A stretch of DNA of 62,187 bases, taken from the NCBI RefSeq assembly GCF_030407455.1, contig NZ_JASDDJ010000014.1, positions 1-62,187 of the forward strand, written 5' to 3'. This document shows positions 46,114 to 55,468 of the stretch, piece by piece; position 1 is the first letter of the stretch, and every line of letters begins with the position of its first letter. This DNA comes from Psychrobacter sp. 5A.1. GTDB lineage: Bacteria; Pseudomonadota; Gammaproteobacteria; Pseudomonadales; Moraxellaceae. Below the pieces are notes generated by a model. That model ran no database searches. It was given only the letters and a program-made list of their open reading frames with translations, and was not told where the DNA came from. The position numbers and the translations under genes are program-made.

Positions 46114-46959
46114 ATGCAAAGTAGCACCACTATCCGCTTAGTCAACTTACCTATATTGTTCGATACATTGAGCTTAGAAACACTACCTGCGGATATACAA
46201 GCACAAATCTCGCATATTGATGCCTGTCTACCACAAACACAATGTGGACTTTGCGAGCATCCAGATGGTTGCCTACCATATGCCGCTGCTATTGTATTAG
46301 ATGGCGAGCCGTACAATAAATGTGTGCCTGGTGGTCAGCCAGTTACTGACGCGATTGCTCAGACTCTGGATATCAACACGCAGGACACTACGCTGACGGC
46401 TATGCCTTCACAATGGCCAATAGATGCCACCTCTGAACGTCCGACAGAGGTTCGTGCGGTCATCCGTGAAGATGACTGTATCGGCTGCACCAAATGTATT
46501 CCTGCCTGCCCAGTGGATGCTATCGTCGGTACTGGTAAGCATATGCATACGATTTTTACAGATTTGTGCACTGGATGCGAGCTGTGTATCGCGCCCTGCC
46601 CTGTTGATTGCATTGACTTAGTCACTGTTGAACGTGACATCTCTGAGCCTGAGCGAATAGCCGAGCAAGAGGACTTGAGACAGCGCTACCATACTCATCT
46701 AAGACGCGTCACCGAACAGCTCGCTGATAGTAGTAACAGTAGACCTGTGGTCAGTATGGTCGAAGCAAAGCTAAACAATGCAGCCAGTCAGTCTTTAGAT
46801 ATCAGTGAAGCACAAGCAAAGAATACCATTGCAGCAGCCAAGCTACGTAGCAAGATTAAAAAGCTAGAAAAGCAATTAAGCGTTCGTGCGAATGATCAAA
46901 AGCAAGCCGATCTTGAATCCTTACAAGCTGAGCTTGAGTCATTGCAAGTGGCGCTGTGA
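46114..46959 (+). CDS. RnfB-like ferredoxin, soluble orphan
   Basis: About 281 residues from ATG 46114 (AAGG upstream); in-frame starts at 46075 and 46054 are possible, but 46071-46076 reads TATAAT and may be the promoter -10. An N-terminal Fe4S cluster domain (CLPQTQCGLCEHPDGC) is followed by two 4Fe-4S motifs (CIGCTKCIPACP and CTGCELCIAPCP). The C-terminus is a long charged helix with coiled-coil character. Unlike RnfB/RsxB there is no membrane anchor, and no rnfACDGE genes are adjacent. It may serve as an electron donor for an iron-sulfur enzyme such as the endonuclease III encoded next. Confidence 0.85.
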   Translation: MQSSTTIRLVNLPILFDTLSLETLPADIQAQISHIDACLPQTQCGLCEHPDGCLPYAAAIVLDGEPYNKCVPGGQPVTDAIAQTLDINTQDTTLTAMPSQWPIDATSERPTEVRAVIREDDCIGCTKCIPACPVDAIVGTGKHMHTIFTDLCTGCELCIAPCPVDCIDLVTVERDISEPERIAEQEDLRQRYHTHLRRVTEQLADSSNSRPVVSMVEAKLNNAASQSLDISEAQAKNTIAAAKLRSKIKKLEKQLSVRANDQKQADLESLQAELESLQVAL

Positions 46960-47050
46960 TTGTGTGATTGATACCTTAATGGATAACATACGTGCTATCG
47001 CTAGTATATAATTTGGCACTACCACTCACCAAAATAATAGTCAAAATGCC

Positions 47051-47746
47051 ATGAGTAAAACCGTCAAACACAAAACAGCCGATACACCGCCATCAAGACG
47101 AATGCCCAATCGTGATGTGCGTCCATTCTTTGAAAAGTTGGCAGCGACCATTGACGAGCCCGTCACTGAGCTCAATTATGACAGCAATTTTGAGCTGCTT
47201 ATCGCGGTGATTCTATCCGCGCAAGCAACGGATGTGAGCGTCAATATTGCCACCCAGCAATTATATCCGGTGGCCAATACACCTGAAGCAATACTGGCAT
47301 TAGGTGAAGACGGTCTAAAAGCTTATATCAAAAACATTGGCTTATATAATGCCAAAGCAAAAAATGTCATCAAAACTTGCCGAGATTTGATTGAAAAGTT
47401 TGATAGTACCGTTCCTGACAATCGCAAAGACTTAGAGTCATTGGCAGGCGTTGGCCGAAAAACAGCCAATGTGGTGTTGAATACTGCTTTTGGTCAGCCT
47501 ACCATGGCCGTTGATACGCATATTTTCCGCGTAGGGAATCGTACTGGGCTGGCCACTGGAAAAACCGTCCTCATCGTCGAAAAAAAGCTGGTCGAACGTA
47601 TTCCAGACGACTTCATCGTAGACGCGCATCATTATCTTATTTTGCATGGACGCTATACCTGTCAAGCACGCACACCCAAATGCGGCGCTTGCCCTGTCTA
47701 TGAAGAATGTATGTTTAAAGATAAAGCAGAATTTTTAGAACTATAA
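47051..47746 (+). CDS. nth: Endonuclease III
   Basis: A 231-residue DNA glycosylase/AP lyase removing oxidised pyrimidines. The helix-hairpin-helix LAGVGRKTANVVLNTAFG carries the catalytic Lys, VDTHIFRV the catalytic Asp, and the C-terminal CQARTPKCGACPVYEEC the four cysteines of the 4Fe-4S cluster. It has a short basic N-terminal extension (SKTVKHKTAD...). It follows the RnfB-like gene by 91 bases, the same order as rnfB-...-nth in many gammaproteobacteria with the other rnf genes missing. Confidence 0.96.
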   Translation: MSKTVKHKTADTPPSRRMPNRDVRPFFEKLAATIDEPVTELNYDSNFELLIAVILSAQATDVSVNIATQQLYPVANTPEAILALGEDGLKAYIKNIGLYNAKAKNVIKTCRDLIEKFDSTVPDNRKDLESLAGVGRKTANVVLNTAFGQPTMAVDTHIFRVGNRTGLATGKTVLIVEKKLVERIPDDFIVDAHHYLILHGRYTCQARTPKCGACPVYEECMFKDKAEFLEL

Positions 47747-47770
47747 TCATGCTTTATCGTCAGAGGTTTT

Positions 47771-48094
47771 ATGAATCTACTTTTTGTTTGCACGAAAAAT
47801 AAATGGCGTAGTCCGACTGCTGAAAACATCTACTCAAACCACCCTGATTTGGCTGTCCGCTCTGCGGGTATCAGTCAGTCTGCTCGCAAGCGCATTAATA
47901 TAAAAGATATACATTGGGCAGATATTATCTTTGTGATGGAAAACAAGCATAAGCGTTATATCAACGAGCAGTTTCGGCATCAACTTAATAGCAAGAACAT
48001 TATTGTTTTAGACATTCCTGATGATTATCACTATATGGATAAAGCGTTAGTATCATGGTTACAGGATGCGATAGACGCCCATTTATCTTTATAA
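47771..48094 (+). CDS. Small tyrosine phosphatase-like protein (COG4551-type)
   Basis: A 107-residue protein with an N-terminal P-loop CTKNKWRSPTAE (Cys7, Arg13, the CX5R motif). It is shorter than Wzb-type enzymes and lacks the usual DPY general-acid loop; LDIPDDYHYMD near the C-terminus may supply the acid. Such short single-domain phosphatases have no established substrate. AGAGGT precedes the ATG. It lies 24 bases after nth. Confidence 0.75.
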   Translation: MNLLFVCTKNKWRSPTAENIYSNHPDLAVRSAGISQSARKRINIKDIHWADIIFVMENKHKRYINEQFRHQLNSKNIIVLDIPDDYHYMDKALVSWLQDAIDAHLSL

Positions 48095-48186
48095 AACTCA
48101 TTTATGCATTGAGTAAGCCAGATACATGCCTTTACTGTGCTTAATCAATATCTGGTTACCTCATAACACCATCCATTGCTAGAATT

Positions 48187-48216
48187 TTGCCTCGATACAC
48201 GGTAAAATACGATAAT
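48187..48216 (+). promoter_or_regulatory. Predicted sigma70 promoter of metK
   Basis: TTGCCT and GATAAT separated by 18 bases, about 90 bases before the metK ATG. A CCAGATA/TATCTGG inverted pair lies just upstream (about 48118-48156). No SAM riboswitch core was found. Confidence 0.4.
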
Positions 48217-48305
48217 TTTTTGATTCCTTTTCGTCTTTTCATTTAGATATATTTAATAATGACTGAGTTCGTAGACTACAGTCCCTGCAATTAAGCGACC
48301 CTTTT

Positions 48306-49472
48306 ATGCGTGAATACAACTTATTTACCTCAGAATCTGTGAGCGAAGGCCATCCAGATAAAATGGCTGACCAAATCTCAGACGCTATCCTTGATGCTAT
48401 CTTGCGTGAAGACTTACATGCACGTGTGGCATGCGAAACCTTAGTTAAAACGGGTGCGGTGATACTCGCAGGTGAAGTGACCACGACAGCAAACATCGAT
48501 GTTGAGCGTATTGTACGTGACACCGTAAACGGTATTGGCTATCACCATTCAGACTTAGGCTTTGATGGCGAGACCTGTGCCGTCATCAACATGCTAGGCA
48601 AGCAGTCTCCCGAAATTGCTCAAGGTGTCGATCGTAGCGACCCTGAAGAGCAAGGTGCAGGCGACCAAGGTCTGATGTTCGGCTATGCCAGCAATGAAAC
48701 CGAAGTACTCATGCCAGCGCCTATCGAGTATGCCCATCGTTTGATGGAGCGTCAGTCTGAGCTGCGCCGCGCAGGAGAGCTACCATGGTTACGTCCAGAT
48801 GCCAAAGCGCAAGTAACCTTAAAATATGATGGCAATCGCCCTGTCGCCATTGATGCGGTTGTCTTATCAACCCAGCATGATCCAAGCATCTCGCAGTCTG
48901 ATTTACAAGAAGCCGTGATGGAATCTATCATCAAGCAAGTGCTACCAGCTGACTTATTGCACGCTGGCACACGCTATCACATCAACCCAACTGGTAAGTT
49001 TGTGATTGGCGGTCCTGTTGGTGATGCAGGCTTGACTGGTCGAAAAATTATCGTTGATACTTACGGCGGCATGGCACGTCATGGTGGCGGCGCATTCAGT
49101 GGTAAAGATCCTTCAAAAGTAGATCGTAGTGCTGCCTATGCGGTACGTTATGTGGCAAAAAACATCGTCGCAGCAGGTCTCGCTGATCGCTGTGAAGTAC
49201 AAGTCAGCTATGCAATAGGTGTCGCTGAACCGACCTCTATCTCTGTCAATACCTTTGGTACCAGCAAAATCAGTAACGATGAAATCATTCGTCTGATTCG
49301 TACGCATTTTGACCTACGTCCTTACGGTATTACCCGTATGTTGAACTTATTACAGCCAATGTATCAGCAGACGGCTACCTTTGGACATTTTGGTCGTCCA
49401 GGTTCAGAGACTGCCTTTACTTGGGAAAAAACAGACAAAGCTGACATCTTAAAAGCAGACGCTGGTTTATAA
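48306..49472 (+). CDS. metK: S-adenosylmethionine synthetase
   Basis: A 388-residue enzyme making S-adenosylmethionine from ATP and methionine. [21 protein letters not shown] at the N-terminus, the GAGDQG segment and [20 protein letters not shown] are all characteristic. No strong Shine-Dalgarno precedes the ATG. Sequence and length are normal for the family. Confidence 0.97.
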   Translation: MREYNLFTSESVSEGHPDKMADQISDAILDAILREDLHARVACETLVKTGAVILAGEVTTTANIDVERIVRDTVNGIGYHHSDLGFDGETCAVINMLGKQSPEIAQGVDRSDPEEQGAGDQGLMFGYASNETEVLMPAPIEYAHRLMERQSELRRAGELPWLRPDAKAQVTLKYDGNRPVAIDAVVLSTQHDPSISQSDLQEAVMESIIKQVLPADLLHAGTRYHINPTGKFVIGGPVGDAGLTGRKIIVDTYGGMARHGGGAFSGKDPSKVDRSAAYAVRYVAKNIVAAGLADRCEVQVSYAIGVAEPTSISVNTFGTSKISNDEIIRLIRTHFDLRPYGITRMLNLLQPMYQQTATFGHFGRPGSETAFTWEKTDKADILKADAGL

Positions 49473-49548
49473 GAGTCACTACTTTAAAACGTTTACACAC
49501 CATTTTTATATACTAAAAACTACCGACACTTATTATTAGGAGTAGCTT

Positions 49549-49920
49549 ATGTCTCAAGACAATATTCAAGACAGCAACACTCAAGACAACAATGTTGACG
49601 CTAACATTGAAATCACCCCTGAAATGCAGGCATTTTATCAACGTGCTGACGCTATCATCGGTATCGCCAACAGTCAGTTGGGCCCTGAAGCGCATTCAGG
49701 ACAAGTCGGCGCTTCTTTATTGTATGCCGCCGCACGCTATAGTGCCTCAGTTGCCTCTATCGGATTCGTCAAAGGCGATGATTTTGCCAAAGAAAAAGAC
49801 GATATCGTCGAGTTCTATGTGAAGCAATATCGTCAAATGCTGAGCGATAACTTGACCGATTATGCACAAAATTTCGATAAATACGTACAGCTAAACCAAG
49901 ACGACAAACCAGCCAAATAA
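49549..49920 (+). CDS. DUF3144 family protein
   Basis: A 123-residue cytoplasmic protein with a variable, Asn- and Asp-rich N-terminus and a conserved helical core (FYQRADAIIGIANSQL ... VGASLLYAAARYSAS ... FYVKQYRQML). This matches the DUF3144 family, which has no assigned function. AGGAG lies seven bases before the ATG. It is followed by a terminator. Confidence 0.85.
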   Translation: MSQDNIQDSNTQDNNVDANIEITPEMQAFYQRADAIIGIANSQLGPEAHSGQVGASLLYAAARYSASVASIGFVKGDDFAKEKDDIVEFYVKQYRQMLSDNLTDYAQNFDKYVQLNQDDKPAK

Positions 49921-49993
49921 TCGGACTTTGTCAGTCTAAATGTCTTTAACTCAGACATGCTACCGTAAAATCAGTATTTAATGGCAGCAAATA

Positions 49994-50027
49994 AAAACCC
50001 CGAGCTCAATTATGCTTGGGGTTTTTT
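49994..50027 (+). terminator. Terminator after the DUF3144 gene
   Basis: Arms AAAACCCCGAGC and GCTTGGGGTTTT (one mismatch) with an eight-base loop, followed by a T-run, about 75 bases past the stop. Confidence 0.8.
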
Positions 50028-50049
50028 GTGGGTGATGATTGAGTTGATA

Positions 50050-50090
50050 TATAGTCAAAGAAGTCTAAAACGGAGACAAGGCCGCCAGCT
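50050..50090. repeat. Partial copy of repeat family II
   Basis: TATAGTCAAAGAAGTCTAAAACGG followed by ACAAGGC matches the left end of the 107-base repeats at 53903 and 58311; the rest is missing. Confidence 0.55.
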
Positions 50091-50120
50091 TTATGCCAAA
50101 AAATATGTTTGAGCCGCCAA

Positions 50121-50155
50121 AAAAATACCCAGCTTTTCATAAGCTGGGTATTTTT
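50121..50155. terminator. Bidirectional terminator before the first BCCT gene
   Basis: Perfect 15-base arms (AAAAATACCCAGCTT and its complement) with a five-base loop. It lies between convergent genes, 55 bases beyond the minus-strand BCCT stop. Confidence 0.88.
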
Positions 50156-50209
50156 ATAACCATCAAGACAAATCTTGCTGTGATAGCAAATCAGTCTAGG
50201 GCGTGTAAT

Positions 50210-51862
50210 TTAGACATCTTTTTTCAGTGCTGGTGGGCCTTTAAGTAACTCTTCATCACGGAATTCATTGGCAGAATTGTGCTCTGCTGACTCTTCGGTG
50301 GTGAACCATTGCTGATTACGATACAGTATCAAACGATCTCGACTGAGACCACGCAATAGAGAATACATCATCACGACAATCACAATGGCAAAAGGGAAAC
50401 CTGAAACAATAGATGCCGCTTGCAATGCACTCAAGCCACCTGCTGCCAATAATACAGCCGCGATAACGCCTTCAGCGCCCGCCCAAAATAATCGCTGAAT
50501 CTTTGGTGGATTGGTATCACCACCTGACGTCAACATATCAATGACAAAACTGGCTGAATCTGATGAGGTAACAAACCACAGAACGATCATCACCACGATA
50601 AGCAAATTAACCGCATCTGTCAGTGGATAAGATTCCATGAGCTTAAAAATAGCACTACCGGTATCTGCTTTGACCGCTTCGATAAGACCAGGACTGATAA
50701 TATTAGGATCTGCCGCTGCTGCCAGCTCCATATTTACCGCAGAACCACCGAAAGCGGTAAACCACAAGAATAAAATCGTGATAGGAATCAATAACACCCC
50801 TAATATAAACTCACGGATGGTACGACCTCGAGAGATACGGGCAACGAATACCCCAACGAATGGTGACCAACTGATCCACCATGCCCAATAAAATATCGTC
50901 CAAGAAGCTTGCCAATTTTCTTCGCCTCTATACGACTCTGTCCACAGACCTAATGGCACAATCTCATGCAAATAGTTGCCGATGTTTTCTATAAAGCTAT
51001 TAAAAATAAACTGCGTAGGCCCAAAGATAATCACAAAACTTAGCAATATCACAGTGAACAATATATTGGTATCACTCAGACGCTTAATACCTTTATCCAA
51101 TCCCATAAACAGAGATAACCCTGCTAGCATAGTGATAAGGCCGATCAAAATAATCTGCACCGTAATATTATTGGGCACACCAAATAACGTCTCAAGGCCT
51201 GAGTTAATCTGTAAGACGCCAAGACCTAACGTGGTCACTACCCCAAACATCGTACCAAATACGGCGAGCGTATCCACCGTATGACCCCAGCCCCCATAAA
51301 TCTTTTTGCCCAAGATTGGATACAGTGTCGAGCGTATGGCCAATGGCAACCCTACTCGATAATGAAAATATGCGAGCGATAGCGCAACCATGCCATATAG
51401 CGCCCATACATGTAGGCCATAATGCAGGAACGAGATGTTCATCGCTTGCTTAGCAGCGGCGACTGTCTCAGCCTCACCTAATGGTGGTGCCATGAAGTGA
51501 TATAACGGCTCAGCGGTGCCCCAATAGAGCAGTCCAATACCGATACCTGCTGAAAACAGCATACCAATCCAAGAGACTAGATTGTACTCTGGCCGCTCAT
51601 TCTGATGACCGAGCCTGATATCGCCATAGCGGCTAAATATCATATAAATACTCATGACCAATGTTAAATTGACCACGACGATAAAGAACCAACCAAAGCG
51701 TAAAGAAACAAAGGCTTTTGCATGGTTGAATACCACTTCTGCTTGTTCGTTAAACAATGCCCCAAAAATAATGAATGCCAGTATCAAAATCGCTGACGTC
51801 AAAAATACAGGTTTACTTACCCGCGGAAAAGGGCCTAATCGGCCAACTTTTACATGATCCAT
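50210..51862 (-). CDS. BCCT-family osmolyte transporter
   Basis: A 550-residue, 12-segment betaine/choline/carnitine transporter. The WAWWISWSPFVGVFVARISRGRT segment with the Trp box of segment 8 is diagnostic, and GIGIGLLYWGTAEP marks segment 3. The start at ATG 51862 has GGGGA eight bases upstream; the frame is open 21 codons further. It is a close paralog of the gene at 52107-53750, with nearly identical N-terminus (KVGRLGPFPRV) and C-terminus. Substrates of the family are glycine betaine, choline, carnitine or ectoine. Confidence 0.92.
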   Translation of the reverse strand: MDHVKVGRLGPFPRVSKPVFLTSAILILAFIIFGALFNEQAEVVFNHAKAFVSLRFGWFFIVVVNLTLVMSIYMIFSRYGDIRLGHQNERPEYNLVSWIGMLFSAGIGIGLLYWGTAEPLYHFMAPPLGEAETVAAAKQAMNISFLHYGLHVWALYGMVALSLAYFHYRVGLPLAIRSTLYPILGKKIYGGWGHTVDTLAVFGTMFGVVTTLGLGVLQINSGLETLFGVPNNITVQIILIGLITMLAGLSLFMGLDKGIKRLSDTNILFTVILLSFVIIFGPTQFIFNSFIENIGNYLHEIVPLGLWTESYRGEENWQASWTIFYWAWWISWSPFVGVFVARISRGRTIREFILGVLLIPITILFLWFTAFGGSAVNMELAAAADPNIISPGLIEAVKADTGSAIFKLMESYPLTDAVNLLIVVMIVLWFVTSSDSASFVIDMLTSGGDTNPPKIQRLFWAGAEGVIAAVLLAAGGLSALQAASIVSGFPFAIVIVVMMYSLLRGLSRDRLILYRNQQWFTTEESAEHNSANEFRDEELLKGPPALKKDV

Positions 51863-52031
51863 AGGTATATCCCCAAAAAAGTGCGTAACCATACCAAGGT
51901 ATGAACGAATTATCAAATATAACACCTTGTAAACACTGTCTAATGTATAGAAATGGTAGTAACACCTTGGTAGTTATTTTAACCAAACCACATCAAGTCA
52001 AAATAAACCTGAATGATTCGGTACCATAAAA

Positions 52032-52061
52032 AAGCCCCAATTTACGAATAAATTGAGGCTT
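52032..52061. terminator. Terminator of the second BCCT gene
   Basis: Arms AAGCCCCAATTTA and TAAATTGAGGCTT (one mismatch) around CGAA, with an A-run that becomes a T-run on the minus strand, about 45 bases past the stop at 52107. Confidence 0.8.
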
Positions 52062-52106
52062 CTTATACTAAAAGCTCAAGTAGCGAGCTTGGGTTTTACT
52101 TATTTT

Positions 52107-53750
52107 TTAGTCACCTTTAACGATCTTAGGTGGCCCTTTTAGCAAATGCTCATCAACGAATTCATTCGCTGAATTATGGTCTGCTGATTCATCCGTAATA
52201 AAGCCTTGCTGTGCTCTATATAGAATCAGTCGATCACGGCTCAAACCGCGTAACAACGCATACATCATGACAAAAATCACTAAGGCAAACGGTAGTCCAG
52301 CTACAATAGCCGCCGCTTGTAAGGCAGATAGTCCACCAGCCGCCAGCAATATAGCCGCGATAACACCTTCTGTCGTTGCCCAAAACAAACGCTGGATTTT
52401 TGGTGGATTGGTATCGCCACCAGCCGTCAACATATCAATGACAAAACTGGCAGAATCTGATGACGTCACAAACCATAGCATGATCATGACGACAATCATT
52501 AGCGTGATTGGTTTCGCAAATGGATAATACTCAACCAGCTTAAAGATGGCACTACCCGTATCCGCTTGTACTGCTTCCACCAATCCTGGGCTGATACCTG
52601 ACACAACAGAAGCAAGTTCCATGTGAACAGCAACGCCGCCGAAGGTAGTGAACCAGAAAAACAAAATCAGCATTGGGATCAATAGTACGCCAAGCGTGAA
52701 CTCACGAATGGTACGACCGCGAGAGATACGAGCAATAAAGATACCAACGAATGGTGCCCAGCTCACCCACCATGCCCAATAAAATATCGTCCAACCACTC
52801 TGCCAATCAGTCCCGCTATAAGACTCGCCCCATGTACCCAAAGACACAATCACGGTCAAGTAGTTACCGATGTTTTCGATAAAGCTATCAAAGATAAATA
52901 AGGTTGGCCCTAAGATGACCATAAACGCCAATAAGACGACTGTGAATCCAATATTGATATCACTAAGGCGCTTGATACCTTTGTCTAAGCCCATCAAGAC
53001 TGAGGCCGCGGCCAATGCCGTGATGAAAGCGATCAAACCAAACTGTACGGCAAGACTGTTGGGCGTACCAAACAATTTTTCGAGTCCAGAGTTGATCTGC
53101 AGTACCCCAAGCCCAAGTGAAGTGACGACACCAAACATCGTGCCAAATACTGCCAAGATATCGACCGTATGACCCCATTTTCCGTAGATTCTTTTGCCGA
53201 GCAATGGATACAAAGTGGATCGAATCGATAAAGGTAGGCCACGACGGAAATGAAAGTACGCTAAAGACAGCGCCACGATCGTATAAATTCCCCAAGCGTG
53301 TAGACCCCAATGCATGAATGAGATATTCATCGCTTGTTTTGCCGCAGCAACCGTTTCGGCATCGCCCATTGGTGGTGCCATAAAATGATATAACGGCTCC
53401 GCTGTACCCCAATAAACTAGGCCAATACCGATACCTGCAGAAAACAACATGCCAATCCAAGAAAATAGATTGTACTGCGGTCGCTCTGTTTGGTTACCAA
53501 GCCGAATGTCGCCATAGCGACTCATTGCCAAGTAAATACAAAGTGCAAGCGCGCTATTTACTAAGATAATAAATAGCCAACCAAACTTATCAGTAATGAA
53601 ATTTTGTAAAAAACTAAAAAGTGCCCCTGCTGTTTCGGTGAAAAATGCACCAAAAATGATGAATCCGACAATCAACAGTGACGATGTAATAAACACAGGC
53701 TTATTCACCCGTGGAAAAGGTCCTAATCTGCCTACTTTTATTTCTTCCAT
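52107..53750 (-). CDS. BCCT-family osmolyte transporter, tandem paralog
   Basis: A 548-residue transporter of the same type as its neighbour at 50210, with WAWWVSWAPFVGIFIARISRGRT in segment 8 and the shared N- and C-terminal tails. ATG 53750 follows GAGA at eight bases; an ATG two codons earlier is also open. Each copy has its own terminator, so they are separately transcribed. The two differ mostly in the segment 4-7 loops and near residues 395-420 (ELAAAADPNIIS against ELASVVSGIS), where substrate or activation properties may have diverged. Confidence 0.92.
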   Translation of the reverse strand: MEEIKVGRLGPFPRVNKPVFITSSLLIVGFIIFGAFFTETAGALFSFLQNFITDKFGWLFIILVNSALALCIYLAMSRYGDIRLGNQTERPQYNLFSWIGMLFSAGIGIGLVYWGTAEPLYHFMAPPMGDAETVAAAKQAMNISFMHWGLHAWGIYTIVALSLAYFHFRRGLPLSIRSTLYPLLGKRIYGKWGHTVDILAVFGTMFGVVTSLGLGVLQINSGLEKLFGTPNSLAVQFGLIAFITALAAASVLMGLDKGIKRLSDINIGFTVVLLAFMVILGPTLFIFDSFIENIGNYLTVIVSLGTWGESYSGTDWQSGWTIFYWAWWVSWAPFVGIFIARISRGRTIREFTLGVLLIPMLILFFWFTTFGGVAVHMELASVVSGISPGLVEAVQADTGSAIFKLVEYYPFAKPITLMIVVMIMLWFVTSSDSASFVIDMLTAGGDTNPPKIQRLFWATTEGVIAAILLAAGGLSALQAAAIVAGLPFALVIFVMMYALLRGLSRDRLILYRAQQGFITDESADHNSANEFVDEHLLKGPPKIVKGD

Positions 53751-53902
53751 GTACAATTCTCAAAATCTAAGGAACATCACCTTAACAAAATAGAGCTTAA
53801 CTATCAATCTATTACAAAATAAAGCTTGATAAAACTGTTAATTTACTCTAAAAGATTTTTTAGTTTTTTTTAAAATAACTAAACAAACAAAGCCACCAAA
53901 AC

Positions 53903-54009
53903 TATAGTCAAAAAGGTCTAAAATGGTACAAGGCAGCCGACTGCAGATTGTACAAGTCGTACATCTAGGGAGGATAACGCCGTAGTCATTTAGTCGTTCT
54001 TTGACTATA
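53903..54009. repeat. Repeat family II, copy 1
   Basis: A 107-base element with terminal inverted repeats (TATAGTCAAAAAGGTCTAAA and, inverted, TATAGTCAAAGAACGACTAAA minus its last base). The interior reads ACAAGGCAGCCGACTGCAGA ... ACATCTAGGGAGGATAACGCC. It has no ORF. It lies between a BCCT gene start and a sugar dehydrogenase stop. Confidence 0.75.
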
Positions 54010-54033
54010 CCTTTCTAAAGCGCTAGCATGATG

Positions 54034-55287
54034 CTATTTAGGCATTAGTCTGAGTAATCGGCCATCATTACCATCTTCGAGTACCCATACTTGCCCATCT
54101 ACTGCCAGTACACTCCGAATGCGCTCGCCCATATCGTAGCGGTCATGTTCAGCAGCGCGATTATCCTTATCAAAACTCACTATAATAAGCGCCTTGGAAG
54201 ACAAACCACTGATCAAAGCATTACCTTGCCAGCTAGGAAAGTCATTGTGATTACCAGCGGTGTAAATGCTCATAGAAGATGGTGATATAACTGGTGTCCA
54301 TGTGATTTTGGGTGCTTCGAACTCAGGCCGAGTATTATGATCAGGGATATCAATACCTGAATAATTACGGCCGTTAGACACGATCGGCCAGCCATAGTTA
54401 TTGCCTTTTTCAATCAAATTAAACTCATCACCGCCTCTTGGCCCCATCTCATGCGCCCAAAGTCGCCCATTATCATCAAATGCCATACCAAGCACATTAC
54501 GATGGCCTACTGTCCAAAACTGCTTAGCTATATCATTGCCAGTATCGCTAAATGGATTGTCTGTTGGGGCGCTGCCATCAGGATTTAGCCGTATTATCTT
54601 ACCCAAATTGACCTTCATATCTTGGGCTGGGGTTTTTTCTTGGCGCTCGCCTGAACTGATGAATAAATACTGCCCATCAGGTGAAAACAGCAAACGATGA
54701 CTGTAATGACCTTGCCCTTTTACTTTTGGAGATTGCTCCCAGATTGGCGTAATGGCTTGCAAACTTGGCACCGTCGTTTCTAGTCCTGAGAGCGTCGCTT
54801 TGATGACTTTAGCTCCGAATTTATTGCTATCAGCACCTTTACCTGCTTCAACGTAGCTCAGATATATGTTGTTAGATGTCACAAAATCTGGTGCAATAAT
54901 CACATCACCAAGTCCCCCTTGCCCGCCATAAGCGACTTTTGGTACGCCTTCAATTTTCGTCTTATTACCCTTCGCTGTATCTACGATAAACAGTTCACCA
55001 GTTTTTTGTGTCACCAAGATTCTTTGTGGTGCATTATCCACTTTAGGTAACACGGTCATCGCCCAAGGTTCATCAAATTTTGCAATCGCTTTGGTAGTGA
55101 AGTCAGGTTTATCTGCGCTCATGGACGAATTAGCATCTGAGGTTTTGGCTTCTTTGTATTCTGCCAAATCTTCATTGGTATTAACTGCCGATTGATTGGA
55201 ACACGCCGACGTGCTAATCAGCAATGTCGCGACTATAATCGGTAAAGTTAACGGCGTACTTAGATATTTTTTATTGATTATCGCCAT
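54034..55287 (-). CDS. PQQ-type sugar (aldose) dehydrogenase lipoprotein
   Basis: A 417-residue six-bladed propeller protein of the soluble glucose/aldose sugar dehydrogenase (YliI/GDH-B) group. A signal peptide ends in a lipobox ISTSAC (Cys29), so it is a lipoprotein. Segments such as GGQGGLGDVIIAPDF, GHYSHRLLFSPDGQYLFISSGER, and HEMGPRGGDEFN are typical. PQQ would be the cofactor; whether the organism makes PQQ cannot be told here. It oxidises aldoses in the periplasm. Confidence 0.88.
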   Translation of the reverse strand: MAIINKKYLSTPLTLPIIVATLLISTSACSNQSAVNTNEDLAEYKEAKTSDANSSMSADKPDFTTKAIAKFDEPWAMTVLPKVDNAPQRILVTQKTGELFIVDTAKGNKTKIEGVPKVAYGGQGGLGDVIIAPDFVTSNNIYLSYVEAGKGADSNKFGAKVIKATLSGLETTVPSLQAITPIWEQSPKVKGQGHYSHRLLFSPDGQYLFISSGERQEKTPAQDMKVNLGKIIRLNPDGSAPTDNPFSDTGNDIAKQFWTVGHRNVLGMAFDDNGRLWAHEMGPRGGDEFNLIEKGNNYGWPIVSNGRNYSGIDIPDHNTRPEFEAPKITWTPVISPSSMSIYTAGNHNDFPSWQGNALISGLSSKALIIVSFDKDNRAAEHDRYDMGERIRSVLAVDGQVWVLEDGNDGRLLRLMPK

Positions 55288-55390
55288 GTTGTTATCTCCA
55301 GTTATTTTACATTCGTCTTATGATTCCTTAGATTATTTATAGCATAGTAAAAGCATGCAAACGGTAAATAATAATAGCCCACAACGTAAA

Positions 55391-55433
55391 AACCCCTTAC
55401 TTACCCATGTAAAATATAGGCAAGTAAGGGGTT
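55391..55433. terminator. Terminator of clpB
   Basis: Arms AACCCCTTACTT and AAGTAAGGGGTT with a 19-base loop, followed on the minus strand by a T-run, 36 bases past the clpB stop. Confidence 0.85.
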
Positions 55434-55468
55434 GGTTTTATGAAGAAACAGTCCTGTTGGCTTAGATA

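Noticed and set aside
48095..48305. SAM riboswitch upstream of metK
   Set aside because: No SAM-I, II or III core was recognisable; only a short CCAGATA/TATCTGG pair and a sigma70-like promoter.
51204..53460. Overlapping 67-165-codon frames within the BCCT genes
   Set aside because: They are frame shadows of transmembrane coding sequence and reappear in both paralogs.
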